Source: Sciurus carolinensis
Lineage: Eukaryota > Chordata > Mammalia > Rodentia > Sciuridae
DNA: 64,000 nt
Assembly (NCBI RefSeq): GCF_902686445.1
Contig: NC_062232.1
Location: forward strand, 73,859,440 to 73,923,439
Reading direction: 5' to 3'
The position numbers and the translations under genes are program-made. Position 1 is the first letter of the stretch. Every line of letters starts with the position of its first letter. Below the pieces are notes generated by a model, which searched no databases, was not told where the DNA came from, and saw nothing but the letters and a program-made list of their open reading frames with translations. This document shows positions 33,040-45,595 of this stretch, in pieces.

Positions 33040-35450
33040 ACAGAACACTTAAGTACCATTTATTACTCTCCTGACTACTGTGTAATTTTTTTGTGTATTT
33101 TAATTATTTCTTTTGCTTATTCTAAAATTTTTATAAACGTGTTTCAGTTGTACATATTAATTAGATTCACTATGATATTTTCACACATTTGTACAACATG
33201 CTGCACTGATCAAATTTGTCCTCCATATTATCCTCCTCTCCCCTACATACCTTTCCAAAATTGTATTAATCACTATTTTACATTCACCATGGTCATTTTA
33301 AGTCTTTTACCTTTCTTTCTTTCTTTTTGTGTGTGTGTGTGTGCTGGGGACTGCACCCAGGGCCTTGTGTGCATTGTACTGCCTGCAAGTCTCCCCATTT
33401 TTTAATTTGTTTAGACAGGGTCTCATTAAGTTGCCTAGGCTGGCCTATAAATTGCTATTATCCTGCCTCAGCCTCCTGAGTAGCTGGATTTACAGGAAAG
33501 CACTGCACCCTGATCATAATACTTGTTTTTGTTTATATGACTTATTTCACTTAACATGTTATCCTCCAGCTCCATTATTTTACTGCCAGTAACAAATTTC
33601 GTTCTCTTTATGGCTTAAAAATATTCCATCTAATATAAATACTACTTTATCTTTCTTTATTCATCTGTTGATATCACTTGGACTGATTCCATGTCTTAGC
33701 TATTGTGAGTATTATACCACAATAAACACAAATATGAAAGTTTCTCTTTGATCCCTCAATTCATTTCCCTTGGATATGTACTCAAAAGTGAGAGAACTGT
33801 ATCACATGGGAGATGTATTTTCACTTTTTTGAGGAACCTCTATACTGTTCTCCATAAAGTTTATACTAATTTAGCTTCCCACCAACAGTATAGAACAGTT
33901 CCTTTTCCAATACATGCTCAATATTATTTGTTACTTTCTTTTATAATGGCCATTTTAACAAGTGTGAGATTGTATCTCATTCTAGTATTGATTTGTATGT
34001 TCCTGATGGCTTATTACATTGACCATTTTTCATATGATTTTGCATGTTTTTATTTCTTCTGATGAGTGTTTATGAATAACATCATGTGTCCATTCCAAAT
34101 TGGATTACTTGTTTTTTTAATATTTTTTAATTCCTCATATGTTCTAGATATTAATCCTTTCTTAAATGGATATTGCCAAATATTTTCTCCCATAGTGCAG
34201 ATTGTCTCTTCCTTCTGTTGAATGTATTCTTTGTTGTGCAGAAGTCTAGTTTGACATAATCTCATTTATCAATTTTGCTTCTGTGTCCTCTGTTTTGGGG
34301 GTCTTATCCATAAAATCATTTTCTGTATCAATATCTTCAAATTTTTCCCCATGTTTTCTTATGATTGGTTTCAGTTCTTACATTTAGTATTTTAATCCAT
34401 TAGAGCTTATTTTTGTACAGGAAGAGAGAAAGGGGTTAAGTTTCAATTGTTAACATTTGTGTTCAGTTTCAGTAACAGCATTTACTGAAGAGAATATCCC
34501 TTCTCCAATGCATGATTTTCACTCCTAATCAAGAATCAGTTGGCTGCTGATGTGTAGGTTTATTTCTGGTACCCATTCGGTTGTATTACTCTACATGTCT
34601 GTTTTTATGCAAATACCATGTTATTTTGCTTACTATGGCTCTGTAGCGTGCTTTGAAATCAGATATTTTGGTAGTCTATATTTTTTTTTCTTTTTCTCCA
34701 AGATTGCTTTAGACATTTGAGTTATTTTGTGCTTCTATATGAAATTTAGGATTGTTTTCTAGTTCTGTAAAGAGTGTCTTTGGTATTTGCATAGGGAATC
34801 CATTTAATCTGCAGAATAATTTGGGTAGTAGAGATAGTTTATCAATATTAAATCTTACAATCCATGAATATGGGAAGACTTTTCATTTTTGTTTTGTGTG
34901 TGTGTGTTTCAATTTTGTTCACCAGTGTTGTGTAGTTTTCGTGGTAGAAGATTTTCCTTCCTTGATTAAATTTATTCCTAGGTATTTTGTGGATTTTTGT
35001 AGCTATTATGAATGCAATTTCATTCTTGATTTCTTTCTCAGTAACTGCTATTGATGTATAAAATTCTAGTGATTTTTGTGTATTGTTTTTTTATCTTGCT
35101 ACTTTGCTGCATTTATTTATCAGTCCTAATACTCTTTGGGTGGAGTACTTAGGTTTTTATATGGAGAAACATTATCTGCAAACAGAGCTAATTTGACTTT
35201 ATTCCTTCTTGATTTATGCCTTTTACTTGTTGTTGTCTAATTGTTCAGACTGAAACTTTGTGTACAACATTGAATAACAGCAGTGAGAATGAATAACCTT
35301 GTCTTGTCCTTGATTTTAGAAAAATATTTTCATCTTTTCTCCACTCAGTATGATGTTGGTTGTGGTTTTGTCACATATAGCCTTTATTATGACATAGTTT
35401 TATTCTTCTATGCCTAATATTTTCAGGACTCTTTATCATGAAGGTAGATT
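33040..35450 (-). mobile_element. Antisense L1, 3' UTR to RT, with a SINE
   Basis: Antisense L1 landmarks run continuously: ATTTCACTTAACATGTTATCC, TTAGCTATTGTGAGTATTAT, ATTGTCTCTTCCTTCTGTTG, TAATTTGGGTAGTAGAGATAG and AATAACCTTGTCTTGTCC. These correspond to the C-terminal half of ORF2 back into the reverse transcriptase. All frames are broken. Confidence 0.8.
33325..33520 (-). mobile_element. B1-dID-type SINE (antisense)
   Basis: After TTTCTTTC and a GT run, the plus strand reads GCTGGGGACTGCACCCAGGG, then GACAGGGTCTCATTAAGTTG and CCTCAGCCTCCTGAGTAGCT, an inverted SINE with its tail at the left. Confidence 0.8.
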
Positions 35451-35586
35451 ATATGAATAAATAGTTATCAAAGGAAGAAATACAACTGATCAACAAACAT
35501 GAAGAATTCTCAATGTAAGAAACCATCAGGGAAATACAAATCAAAACTATAATGAGATACCATCTTGCAGCAGTTAGAATGACCTT
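35451..35586 (+). mobile_element. Short sense L1 ORF2 C-terminal fragment
   Basis: CAACTGATCAACAAACATGA...ATGAGATACCATCTTGCAGC corresponds to the region around L1-A 12490-12600, in sense orientation, directly abutting the antisense L1. It ends at the T run. Confidence 0.7.
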
Positions 35587-36930
35587 TTTTTTTTTTAAAT
35601 GCTGTCACTTTAGTTATTTAGGGATGTGTGGTGCAGACAGAAATAAGTGTGGGGTGCTTGCTGTTTGGCTACTGTCCTTGTGATTAGAGAACCCAACTGA
35701 AATTGATGAAGGGTTTCCTCAAGCACCTATAATGCTATCTCTGCTACTAGCAAATGCCTATATCATTGGCAGCTACAGAATTGGTGAGCCTGAAGTACCT
35801 GTCCAACAAGTAGGCGATGCAGTTCTTGATGTTGCATAAAGAGAGCAGAGGGGGAAACTGCCGTCACCTCCTCTGGTTCTCACACTCAGCCAGTATAACA
35901 GTATGTGGTCATCAGTGGGACCACATAGGTGGGCTGGCAGTGGGAATCATGACATTGCTCTTTGACTGTCCAATTTGTATTACATTCCCTGGAGCATGTT
36001 GGTAGCTGAATCCAGGAAAATTTCTTCTCAGCCCTTATGAATATGACCTGGGAACCAGAAGTAGCTGGAGTAGTGGAGCTATTCATAGCCTCTTCCATAG
36101 ATAAGCACAAAGGAAACTATTCACTTTCAGTCTTGTCATCAACAAGCACCTGAGGAAGATGCAGAAGTGAGAAGTGCCAAAAACAAACTGAACACTTGCC
36201 TCAGTCATAGCACTAGTGAAATTCTACATGTAGACAGACATGCCTTCGTTCTCAGAGAGCAAACACACTGATCCAGCTCTCTTAAGCAGTGCTCCCTGTT
36301 TTCCTGCCCATCCCAACTTTCGTACCCTATATGACGTAGCACCTAGTAGACTCAGATCAGTTATTTTTCTGGATTAACTTGGTTCATGAAGCAACCATCC
36401 ATCAAGGCAGATCAGGGTAATGTATGTGGAGTTCCAGAAATGAGAATATGCAAGTTTTTGACATGAAAAGCAACCCAAATTGAGGTAATAGCTTACTTCT
36501 CAAGATGATTGCTGGCTCCAGCAGCCTGGAAATTCACTAGGAGACATGAGATCCTTTTGACAAAGTGAGGCAATTGTGCAGAAGATTTCGGGTTGCTTAC
36601 CTAAAAGGGTTGAAAGCCCAAGAGGACCGTGCATTTTTTCTGTAGCAAATATTGCCAGAATTTGTGCTGATAAAGTTTTCTGGGACTTTCCCATTCACCC
36701 TGTCCCTGGTACAGGGGAGGCTCCCTTTCCCTGACTGTGCAGCCAGGGTGACAGTTGCCAGGGTGTTTTGTTCTTCTTTCTATGCTGTCATCACATAGGA
36801 CTCTGATTCTTGTAATTTTCCAACTTCTCTCTAGGTGATTTACACTTTTCTCCCATCTCAAAACAGTAACATAACTGTTACTTTAGTTCATTTTGGAGAA
36901 TGAGGTTAGTGCTGGGATCTCTAATTAACT
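35587..36930 (-). other. Unidentified block, possibly an antisense retrocopy or ERV-related
   Basis: A T run at 35587-35598 breaks an L1 abruptly and introduces about 1.3 kb of less AT-rich sequence unlike any repeat in the window. Read on the minus strand it would end in poly(A), the signature of a processed pseudogene. All frames are broken; the longest are 86, 74 and 64 codons on the minus strand. I could not identify a parent gene from translations on either strand. It could equally be ERV-derived. Confidence 0.35.
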
Positions 36931-36984
36931 ATCTTGAATTCTGTTTATTTTAAAACATAATAAGGCATTACTTTGTTGTTTTAT

Positions 36985-37335
36985 ACTGTATAATTACTAC
37001 CCATGTCTAGAAAGTCACCTAAAAATGTAGTTAATCTAAAACAAAAACCATCTTATTGGGCTCATAAATACTGTGGGTCAGAAATTCAAGAATTCAAAAG
37101 CATAGCAGATCTGGCTTGTCTGCTCCAAAATGTCTAATTCTTCAGCTACAAAATCGTGATGGCCAGAGATGATCCAAAATCAGGAGGATGGCAACTATCT
37201 GAAAATTCCTTTACTCACACCCGTTGCCTGACTTAGAAAGACCTAAATATGAGAAATGCTGAACAGAGCAACAATATGGTCTCTTCATATGGACTGATTC
37301 CACAGTATGTTGACCTCAGTAGTGAGACTTCATTA
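36985..37335. repeat. MLT1-like old MaLR LTR relic
   Basis: TGGGCTCATAAATACTGTGG, GTCAGAAATTCAAGAATTC and TTCACACCC-type blocks recall the MLT1 group. Very diverged; orientation not assigned. Confidence 0.45.
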
Positions 37336-37599
37336 ATTCCATTTTAAGACTACAAGCAATAATATTCCAACAATGTGGAAGTTACATTATCTTTTATAAA
37401 AGTGTATAAATCACACAGAATCATTTTTTTCACATTTTGTTTCTTAAAGCAATCCCAAGGAAATTGGACAATTTTATGTAAAAGTGCTACGGTAAATTTT
37501 AATTTATATTCACCCATGAAGAGTGTAGAATTATAAGAGGACTTTTCAAAGTCACTTTCTCCAATCCTTTCCTCTATAACAAAAAGCACTATATTTCAT

Positions 37600-38110
37600 C
37601 GAATCACCCAATCCCAAAACTTAGGAATTGTCCTTGTTACCCTTTTTCCCTTGCATGTCATATTCACTCCATCATCATTTCCTGTCTAATCTACTTAGAA
37701 AATACAAATTATACTCAAAACTTTCTCACCATATACATCATCATGTTTTCTCTGCATTACCACAATAACCTCCTTAATAGATTTCCACTTTTGTTTTTAA
37801 ATTTGTTCCATTCAAATGACATAGCATCCAGAGTAATTTTAAAAATAAAACTTAAATGAAAAATTTGTCATCTTGTATTATTCTGCCCTTTAATTCATGT
37901 ATTCTAAATGCACTGGATTTTGACCCAACGTAGTAATTCTTCCAAAACTCTGAGCTGGTTCCTGCTTCCAGAAATGTGCTGATTCTGTGGGTTAGACTCT
38001 CTTTCTCTACATTCTTTTATGGTTCATTACACACCTTCATTAAGGTCTCTGCTCAAAATTATCTCCTTAACTGGGATATTCCTTGACCATCTAATTTAAA
38101 ATAGCACTTG
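37600..38110 (+). repeat. L2 LINE relic
   Basis: It shows the order of an L2 3' region, ending in TTCATTAAGGTCTCTGCTC and GATATTCCTTGACCATCTAA. No frame survives. Confidence 0.6.
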
Positions 38111-39695
38111 TAAGGATCTATCTATTCCTTATCCTATCTTAATTTTTTTTCATTGTTCTTAGCAGTAGTTAAAATTCTAAAATGTATCTCTCTATGTGAT
38201 ATATATATACATACATATATAACAATATGTATGGTTTATGATCACAAACAACATATGATAGTATTCTTTATCTTCCTGTATCATTAAATATCCAGAAAGA
38301 AAACAGATGAAACACTTAAAAAAGTAATTGGAGGAATGTCAGAGTGTAATCAGGATTTAGAAAAATTAACAAAGTATAGCCAATATCTCAGGGAAAGCAA
38401 CATTGGGGAAGCACTGTATCCCTACAACTAAAAGGACCAGGGGAGAGTGTAGTTACCAAAAAACTAAAGAGGAAAATCACATGGAGATTGCCATCTTACT
38501 CCAACAATGCTCTTTGTGATCCTTGTAGTATAACACAGCTTACCTCTTGTGAACTGACATGGAGAGAACAGAAGGATATGCATATCAGGTCCATTCTCCA
38601 GCTTTGCTCTGATCTGCTTAACAATGCACAGTCCATTGACCAAATCTAATCAGAAGTCAAAGGGCAAGAAAATCTATTAATTTGATCTTTAAAATTAGCT
38701 TCCTGAAGCACAGAACAGAATCTAGAAAAATGTAAAAAGAATTTGAGCACATAAGGGAAAATATACATCATGCACTTCCCAGGGTAATCTATATTCTGTG
38801 AGGTGAAAGACCGTCTAAATTGTTTCTCATTTTATCACCAGTACCTAGAATACTGCCTAGTACATAATAAGCCTCAACAAATATTCCTAAATGAATTTGG
38901 GTAACATAATTAATTAAATAGAAAGCAGTACTATAAAAGATATGGAAAAAGCCCTAACTCAACATGCTTCATTTCATATCACATTTGTATTAACTGAGGA
39001 AATATAACCCCTATTGTGGTAGGAATTCTAAAATTTCAGGAGCATAGAGAAATGCAATTTTATTTCTTGCTCTTTTTATACATCCTTTACAGGATTGCCT
39101 CTGCTCTTCATAATCATCCAGGTATGAAACTGTTGGAGTAGCTAACATTTTAATCATTGTCAATAATTTACCAGAAGAAAAGGAGAGTGAAGGATTATTG
39201 GCAATTAAATGTTCATTTTGTAAGTGACATCTAGTCACAACTGATGGACCACAACTAGTTACAAGGTTTTACCCAACTACATGAAACCTAAATGCACAAT
39301 CTGACATTTATCCAAAACAATGAGTCAGAAAATTTACTTAGTACCAAACCACAGTCAACAAAGCATATTTTAATTGAGTAGATTTTGTATGGAAAATAAT
39401 GACAGCTAGACATTAGTTTGTATCAAAAAATAAAGCAAACTTATTAGAAAAAAGAAAAATAATTAATAAATGTATTAATAAATGTATTTATCAAAGTGTT
39501 TCTAGTTTATATTCTGAAAGTATTTTAGTTCAAGTAAGATCTTTGCCTTCCTATAAATTAGCATATTATGAAGCTTTTATTATAGATAGGTGTCCTTGAA
39601 AAGATAAGGGTGTGATTGACATTCACTTGGAAGATTTATTGAATATATGTCTTTCAGGGACTCATGAAATATAGCAGTTGAAAATCATCTGAAAG
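38111..39695. other. Mostly unique DNA, small L2 relic at 38765-38885
   Basis: A TA-rich run lies at 38198-38225. CAGTACCTAGAATACTGCCTAGTACATAATAAG (in two parts: CAGTACCTAGAATACTGCC, TAGTACATAATAAG) resembles the L2 3' end. A 75-codon minus-strand frame at 39011-39238 shows nothing recognisable. Confidence 0.5.
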
Positions 39696-39699
39696 GATA

Positions 39700-39850
39700 C
39701 AATTCCATTACTTTAGAACTGAAGAAAACAAGGTGTAGAAAAACAAAGGGATTTGTTCTAATAATGCACAGTTACTAGCAAAGTTAAAACTCAATCTTAG
39801 GTCTAGTTGCTACTCAAAGGCTTTTTCCATAGTCTAGTAACTGTTTTCTA
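39700..39850 (+). repeat. MIR SINE relic
   Basis: The order GGATTTGTTCTAATAATGCAC, AGTTACTAGCAAAGTTAAAA and TTAGGTCTAGTTGCTACTCA matches the MIR core (cleared-for-column, bag-of-text similarity judged by eye). Heavily diverged. Confidence 0.5.
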
Positions 39851-40104
39851 TTATTGCAGTTACTATTAGAAGTCCTACACTAATTAATTAATTTGATAAT
39901 AATGAGTACACATTACTTAGGAATAAAAGTCAAGTTTAATATTTATTACTAACAATTGTGCTAATATGCATGAATGATAATTTAAATAAAGGGTAATTAT
40001 TCAATTTGTTGATGGTGCTATTGTGGAAAAACGTTGCAACAATTTTTTGGAATATTATCTTTGCAACAAGTCTCCTCTTTTTAAAATTTTTCTCTCATAA
40101 AAAT
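39851..40104. other. Unique AT-rich DNA
   Basis: Nothing recognised. Confidence 0.5.
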
Positions 40105-40320
40105 GAAAAACCTGCTATAAACATTAATGTGGGTGAGTCACTATAGTATGCTGATTTTAAGTCCTTTGGGTATAACTGAGGAGTGGGATAGCTGGGTCAA
40201 ATGGTGGTTCCTTTCATACGACTGCATCATGAACAGGCAGAGGAATAAGAAGTTGTGCTCTATTTGTGTCAAAATGCATTCTTTTGTCCTGTATAACTAA
40301 TTAGAACACATTTAAAAAAT
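40105..40320 (+). mobile_element. Mini L1 insertion with 5' inversion
   Basis: The left half (40105-40207) is antisense C-terminal ORF2 (GCTGATTTTAAGTCCTTTGG, GGGATAGCTGGGTCAAATGG). The right half (40208-40320) is a sense L1 3' terminus (TTGTGCTCTATTTGTGTC, AAAATGCATTCTTTTGTCCT) with an A-rich tail. This is the hallmark of twin priming. Confidence 0.75.
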
Positions 40321-41339
40321 TAAAAATGTAAAAATCAAAATTTTTTGTATCCTATTCAAATGATTAAGTGATAAAAATTATTTAAGATGATCATTGTTGT
40401 TGCTCATGATCTTCTAAGAATCTGAGGTAAACCATACTAAGCAAATAGTTAAATGTCAATGAATCCCAATATTCTGCTACTAAATGAAAATAATAATGGA
40501 TTTTTCTCAATGATTTTATTGGTATAATCAGTTTTATTTAGGTAAATAGATCTGAACAGAGCTTATTGAACTATGCTTCAATAAAAATTCACTGGTATGG
40601 ATAAAAATGAGTAATTTTCAGTGTTTTTGTATTGTTGAGAATATTGCTGAACAGAGAATAAATAGTGTTATCCCTCATTGGAAAATAAAAGCTTAGGTTT
40701 TATTCATCTCTATAGTGGTTTAAGGAAGAATAGCATAATAGGTTAACTATTGGTTGAGTTTTTAGAAACATTCATAGTTGGTCGTGTTCTAGGAGTAAAA
40801 ACAAACAAACAAAAATCTGTAACAAATTCAGTATTAAACTTATAAGATTTTTTTCCTAGAGGATAAAAATAAAGAACATTTTAATTTCTAAATTATTCTT
40901 TTCTAGTTATACTATGGATCCCATTCTTGTTTGATATCATTACTTGTTTATCAGTTAATAATTTCTTTATAATATGTAAAGTAATAAAAGTTGATATTCT
41001 TTCAAAAGCAGTGCCTCTAATGCTTGGATTTTTATAGTCATCTTTTACTAACACATTGTCCAAGTAAAACTATTTCTCACTGTAAAGATTCAGCTCATGA
41101 ACAGGATTTTACTTTTTAATATAAAGATATAAGATTTGTTCCTTTAAAAATATTTTGGGTTTTAAAGTTGGTTATATGACACACATTACTGATGACAGTT
41201 TTCTGTTATTTATGGCTTCTCATTTGTTTCCTTACAATTTTGAATGTTTTATTTGTTCCACATTGTGTGACAGTGGATTGTTAACTCTTCTGTCTTAACT
41301 ATTGCATCTTGAATTTAAGTTCTAATTTTTTATTAGATC
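40321..41339. other. Unique AT-rich DNA
   Basis: No repeat or coding signal recognised. Confidence 0.5.
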
Positions 41340-43378
41340 AGAATATACCAATTTTTAAAAACTGTTACTTCTTTGTAGCAATTTATGGGGTAGAGGAAGA
41401 TAACTTGATATGTGTATACAATGTGTAATGATCAAATTAGGATGATTAGAACTATGAACTCCTTAAACCTCTATCATTTCTACATGCTGGAACTCTTTAT
41501 AATATTCTTATTATTCTAAAATATAAATTGTTATAGAATATAGTTACCCTATTATGTGGAGAGGAGTGAATCAAATCAAAGACTCTGACTCTCATGGCTA
41601 CGTTTGTACTGGGAACAGCCTATGTGAAGGTGCAGGTCACGATGCCCAGTTGCTACGGTGACACTGTCCTGAGAAGGCTTCATGGGAACATGTAGAGCTG
41701 CTATCATTTGAGGTCTTGAGTTCAGACTCCAGCTTCCAGAGATAGAGGATTCTGAGCAAAACAAGATGACCCTAATGTCTTGCCAATCCTGCATCCTTCA
41801 GATTGCCTGCTTTGCTGAAACTTTCCCACAAATAAACTTTTGATGAAACCTATATAATAAATGTGCTAGGCTAGCTCTGGTATCAACCAAGCCTCATCAG
41901 GGCTTGACTAAACCACCTGACCCCACCTTTACCTCTCTATGTGTGTCTGTTTGTCTTTTCTTCATCCCCCATCACCCCTCACCCTGTTTCTGAATTAACA
42001 GCCCAGGAATAAGACCTTGGCACTTCTCTGCTATGCAACTACAGACTTAATTCCTTCTATCTGATTTTGATTACTCAACTTACCTCTATCCTTCACTTCT
42101 TCCTTTCTTAGTCTCTAGAAACCACTGTACTATCTTTTTCTATGGGATCAACTTTTAAGCTTCCACAAATGAGTGAGAAAATGTGATATATATTTTTTTC
42201 TGTACCTAGCTTATTTCACTTTATATAATGTCCTCCAGTTCCACCAATTTTTCACAAATGAAATAAATTTATTTTTGTATAACTGAATAAAATTTTATTC
42301 TGTAAATATAGCACATTGTCATCACTCATTCATCTATTGAATATTTGGTTGATTCAATACATTTACTATTATTAATAGTGCTATAATAAATATGGGCATG
42401 CAAGTTGATATGTTATTTACAGATTATATTTCATTTAGATATATATTCAGTAGAGGAATTGCTGGATCATATGGAAGTTCTATTTTTCAGATTTTCAAAG
42501 ACCTCAGTACTGTTTTTCCTAATGGGTGTTCAAATTTACATTTAACACACAGTGCATAAGAATTCCCTTTTTGCATATCCAAATAACAAATAATAAATTT
42601 TTCTAGAATTTGTTATTATCTTTTTCATAATATTCATACTAATTAAGATGAAATGATATCTCAAAGCATATTTGAACTTGAATTTTTATGTTGGTTAGTG
42701 ATATTGAGCATTTTTAATGTATTTGCTGACATTTTATGTTGTCTTTTCTTAAATGTCTACTTGGAGCATTTAGTTATTTTAATTGGATTGTTTGTGGGAT
42801 TTTTGTGCAGACTTGCTGAGTGCCTTTTGAATTCTGGATATTAACCACTTATCAGATGATAATTTGCAGATATTCATTCCCATTCTACAGGTGGTATCTT
42901 CACATGGCTGAATACTTCCTCCACTGTGCAGAATCTTCTTTGTTTAATATCCCAGTTTTCTACTTTCACATTTGTTACCTGTTCTTTTGAATTATTTTCC
43001 AAATAAAACATTGCTTATAACAATGTTTGAAGCATTTCCCCTATTATTTCTTCTCATAATTTCACAGTTACAGGTCTTACTCTTAGGTCTTTGTTCCACT
43101 TGTTCATGAATTTTTGTATTTGGTGAGAAGAAGGAATATAGATTGAGTCTTCCGAATAAACATATCCAGTTTTTCGAATACCATTTATAGGTGAGACTAT
43201 CGTTTCTTCAATTATATACTTGCCACCTTTACTGACAATCAGATAACTGTTAAGTATGTGGATTGATTTACGTGGTCACCATTTTGCACCACTGGTCTGT
43301 GTCAGTTTTTATTTCAGTACCATGTTACTTTAGTTACTATCACTTTGCAGTGTGATTTGAAGTCAGGTATCTGTTGAG
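41340..43378 (-). mobile_element. Antisense L1, 3' UTR to ORF2, with an LTR-like insertion
   Basis: 3' UTR landmarks flank the LTR block on both sides (ATATGTGTATACAATGTGTAATG and TTAATTCCTTCTATCTGATT), followed by antisense ORF2 from 42190 (ACTTTATATAATGTCCTCCAG, TTGCTGGATCATATGG) to TTGAAGTCAGGTATCTGTTG at the right end, where it meets a sense L1 head-to-head. Confidence 0.8.
41566..42035 (+). mobile_element. LTR-like insertion, family uncertain
   Basis: It is more GC-rich than the flanking L1 and interrupts the L1 3' UTR. It has poly(A)-like signals CAAATAAACTT (41830-41840) and AATAAATG, then a pyrimidine-rich U5-like end (CTATGTGTGTCTGTTTGTC). The edges are approximate; a short CTAT repeat flanks it. 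Confidence 0.5.
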
Positions 43379-44075
43379 AGTAAAAAAGTGAGAATACCAA
43401 GCTAAAATTATAGATGAAAAAGGCAGCATTAAAAATGATGCCACAGAAATACAAAGATTCTTAAACATGCTATGAATAATTACGTACTAACAAAATGGAA
43501 AACCTAGAAAAATGGATAAATTACTGGGCACATAAAACATACCATGACTGTGTCAAGAAGAACTAGAAAATCTAAACTGACCAATAATTAGTAACACAAT
43601 TTAAGCACTAATTGAAAGTCACCCATCAATATAAAGTTCAGAACATGATAGTTTCACTGCTGAATTCCACAAAATATTTTGACAAATATTTCCAATTTTT
43701 TTCCAAACTCTTCAAAAACTTCTGATAGAAGATGACTCTGGTGAACTCATTCTGTGAGGCCTGGATTGCCCTGATGCCAAAACCAAGAAAAAAACATGAA
43801 AACAAAAATACAAAATGAACCCCAATATCCCTGATCAATATAAGTGCAAAAATTTGTAACAAAATACAGGCAAACCAAGTTCTATCCCACATCAAAATGA
43901 TAATATACCATTGTGAAACAGGATTTAAATCAAGGCTGCAAGGGCAAATTAACATGCAAATCAATGATCATAATACATCACATCAACAGAATGAAGGACA
44001 TAGTTAATCATTGGAAAAGATTCAGAAAAAGCATTCAATAAGATTCAACATTTCTTTATGATAAAAATATAACTA
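43379..44075 (+). mobile_element. Sense L1 ORF2 linker-RT fragment
   Basis: ATGCCACAGAAATACAAAGA, GATAGTTTCACTGCTGAATTC and GCATTCAATAAGATTCAACA run in the order of L1 ORF2 linker through the early reverse transcriptase. It abuts the antisense L1 without a gap, consistent with 5' inversion of a single insertion. Confidence 0.75.
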
Positions 44076-44870
44076 CTTACAGAAAAGCAGAGACTGAAGA
44101 CAAAATAATCCCAAGCCCTGACCTGTCACCTGTGCACTCCAGAGGGAGCAGCAGACCTACGTCCATATGTGGTGATTGAATACAATATCAAACAGAATAT
44201 GATACCTCTAAATTAAACAGCCACACTCCATCCATTCTAAAATATAGGTGACAAAGCCCATGCTAGCTTTGACAGCACTTGATATGTTTAGCTTTTCTTC
44301 AGGAGGGCACAGAAGATTTTATTCCTTACTAAGGAATAAAAGGGCTTCTAACACACAAAATTGGAGACCATAACCTCTGACCTAACAGAATGTTAGTAGG
44401 TACCTGGACACACCAAAGACTGGAAGTGCCACCTAGAATTATATACAAGGTGAAGTGGTGTGATCACTACCTCTATACACAGGAAATTTTAGAGGTAAAG
44501 CTGAGGAGTGGTGGGCCTCTTCTAAGAACCTCAACTCCTAACAAAATCTGAATCAGGAATACGCAAAAAAGAAATCTCCCTATTTTGGCACGGCTTAACA
44601 TAAATAGCTCTAATGTCAATTTTGATCTTTCAAATATTACTTTTCATATTGAATTGATAGAAATTGATTATTTGATATTGCAGCTCTCAATTTATTTGAT
44701 TGTATTTATTCTAATAATTTAAAGCATTAACTGGAATCATTCTTTCTGTCCATGCTTTTCTAGCTCAGTTTTATACTTGCTCTGCTTTCTCTCTCTTTTC
44801 TCTCTCAAATTACCAGATCCTGACAAAAATCCCCTGTATTTATTTATTTTTATCTTAGTTTATATTATTA
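44076..44870. other. Unassigned DNA
   Basis: 44100-44560 has slightly higher GC and could be a relic of an L1 5' region or LTR, but I cannot support a call. Confidence 0.4.
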
Positions 44871-44874
44871 TTAT

Positions 44875-45081
44875 TTGCTGGGAGATACCAGGGATTTAAA
44901 CAGGGGCACTCAACCCCTGAGCCACGTCCCTAGCCCTTCTGTATATTTTATTTAGAAATAGGATCTAGATGAGTTGCTTAGGGCCTCACTAAGTTGCTGA
45001 AGCTGACTTTGTACTCATAATCCTCCTGCCTCAGCATCTTGGAGCTGCTGGGTTTGCAGGCACCAAACCACCAAGCCAGGC
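44875..45081 (-). mobile_element. B1-dID SINE (antisense)
   Basis: The plus strand has the order CTGGGAGATACCAGGGATTT..., TGAGCCACGTCCCTAGCCC, CTCACTAAGTTGCTGAAGC, CCTCCTGCCTCAGCATCTTG. Confidence 0.85.
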
Positions 45082-45139
45082 TTATATTGTTTTTATATCT
45101 TTTCTTTAATATTGTTTAGTTGTTGATGAACATGATGCC

Positions 45140-45238
45140 TTTATTTTATTCATTTATTTTTATGCAGTGCTGAGGATTGAACCTAGTGCCTCACATGTGT
45201 TAGACAAGTACTCTACCACTGAGCTACAGACCCAGTCC
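45140..45238 (-). mobile_element. ID-type (tRNA-derived) SINE, antisense
   Basis: GCTGAGGATTGAACCTAGTG...AAGTACTCTACCACTGAGCT is the inverted tRNA-like body with the A and B box regions. It lacks the B1 half and retains the full-length anticodon-side portion, unlike the deleted dID. Confidence 0.8.
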
Positions 45239-45595
45239 TCTATCTTTTCTTTTATATTTTATTTCCGTATTTCATGTTTTCTCTTCTCTCCTCTTCAACC
45301 CATATATAATATAATAGTAATCATACTATGTTCAATAACTATTTCTCAACCTATTCAAGAACATTACTAAAATATTTTATACCTGAAATAAAGAAAATGT
45401 GGAGAATATTTTCAATACATTTTTTTCTGAAGATTCATTAGTATAGGGATGTGCTCTGAAGTGTTTGAAGTTAAAAAGGTTCAGTACCTTCTCTTAAAGA
45501 AATAATGCTTATACTGTCATAAAAATGAATACGAGTTGAGAAGGATTATCAGTACTTGAATATTTGTCCAGCCTGGGGCACCTAAGAGAAAGAAA
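45239..45595. other. Unique DNA
   Basis: Nothing recognised. Confidence 0.45.

Noticed and set aside
32968..33405. 145-codon frame with hydrophobic character
   Set aside because: It runs through antisense L1 3' UTR and into an inverted SINE; it is a composite of repeats.
33748..34062. 104-codon plus-strand frame
   Set aside because: Antisense of L1 C-terminal ORF2; the opposite strand carries the real L1 homology.
39011..39238. 75-codon minus-strand frame in unique DNA
   Set aside because: No recognisable domain, no splice context and length within chance expectation.
45140..45238. Possible tRNA gene (A/B box-like sequence on the minus strand)
   Set aside because: It has the ID-SINE body with an A-rich tail and no complete cloverleaf; it is a tRNA-derived SINE.
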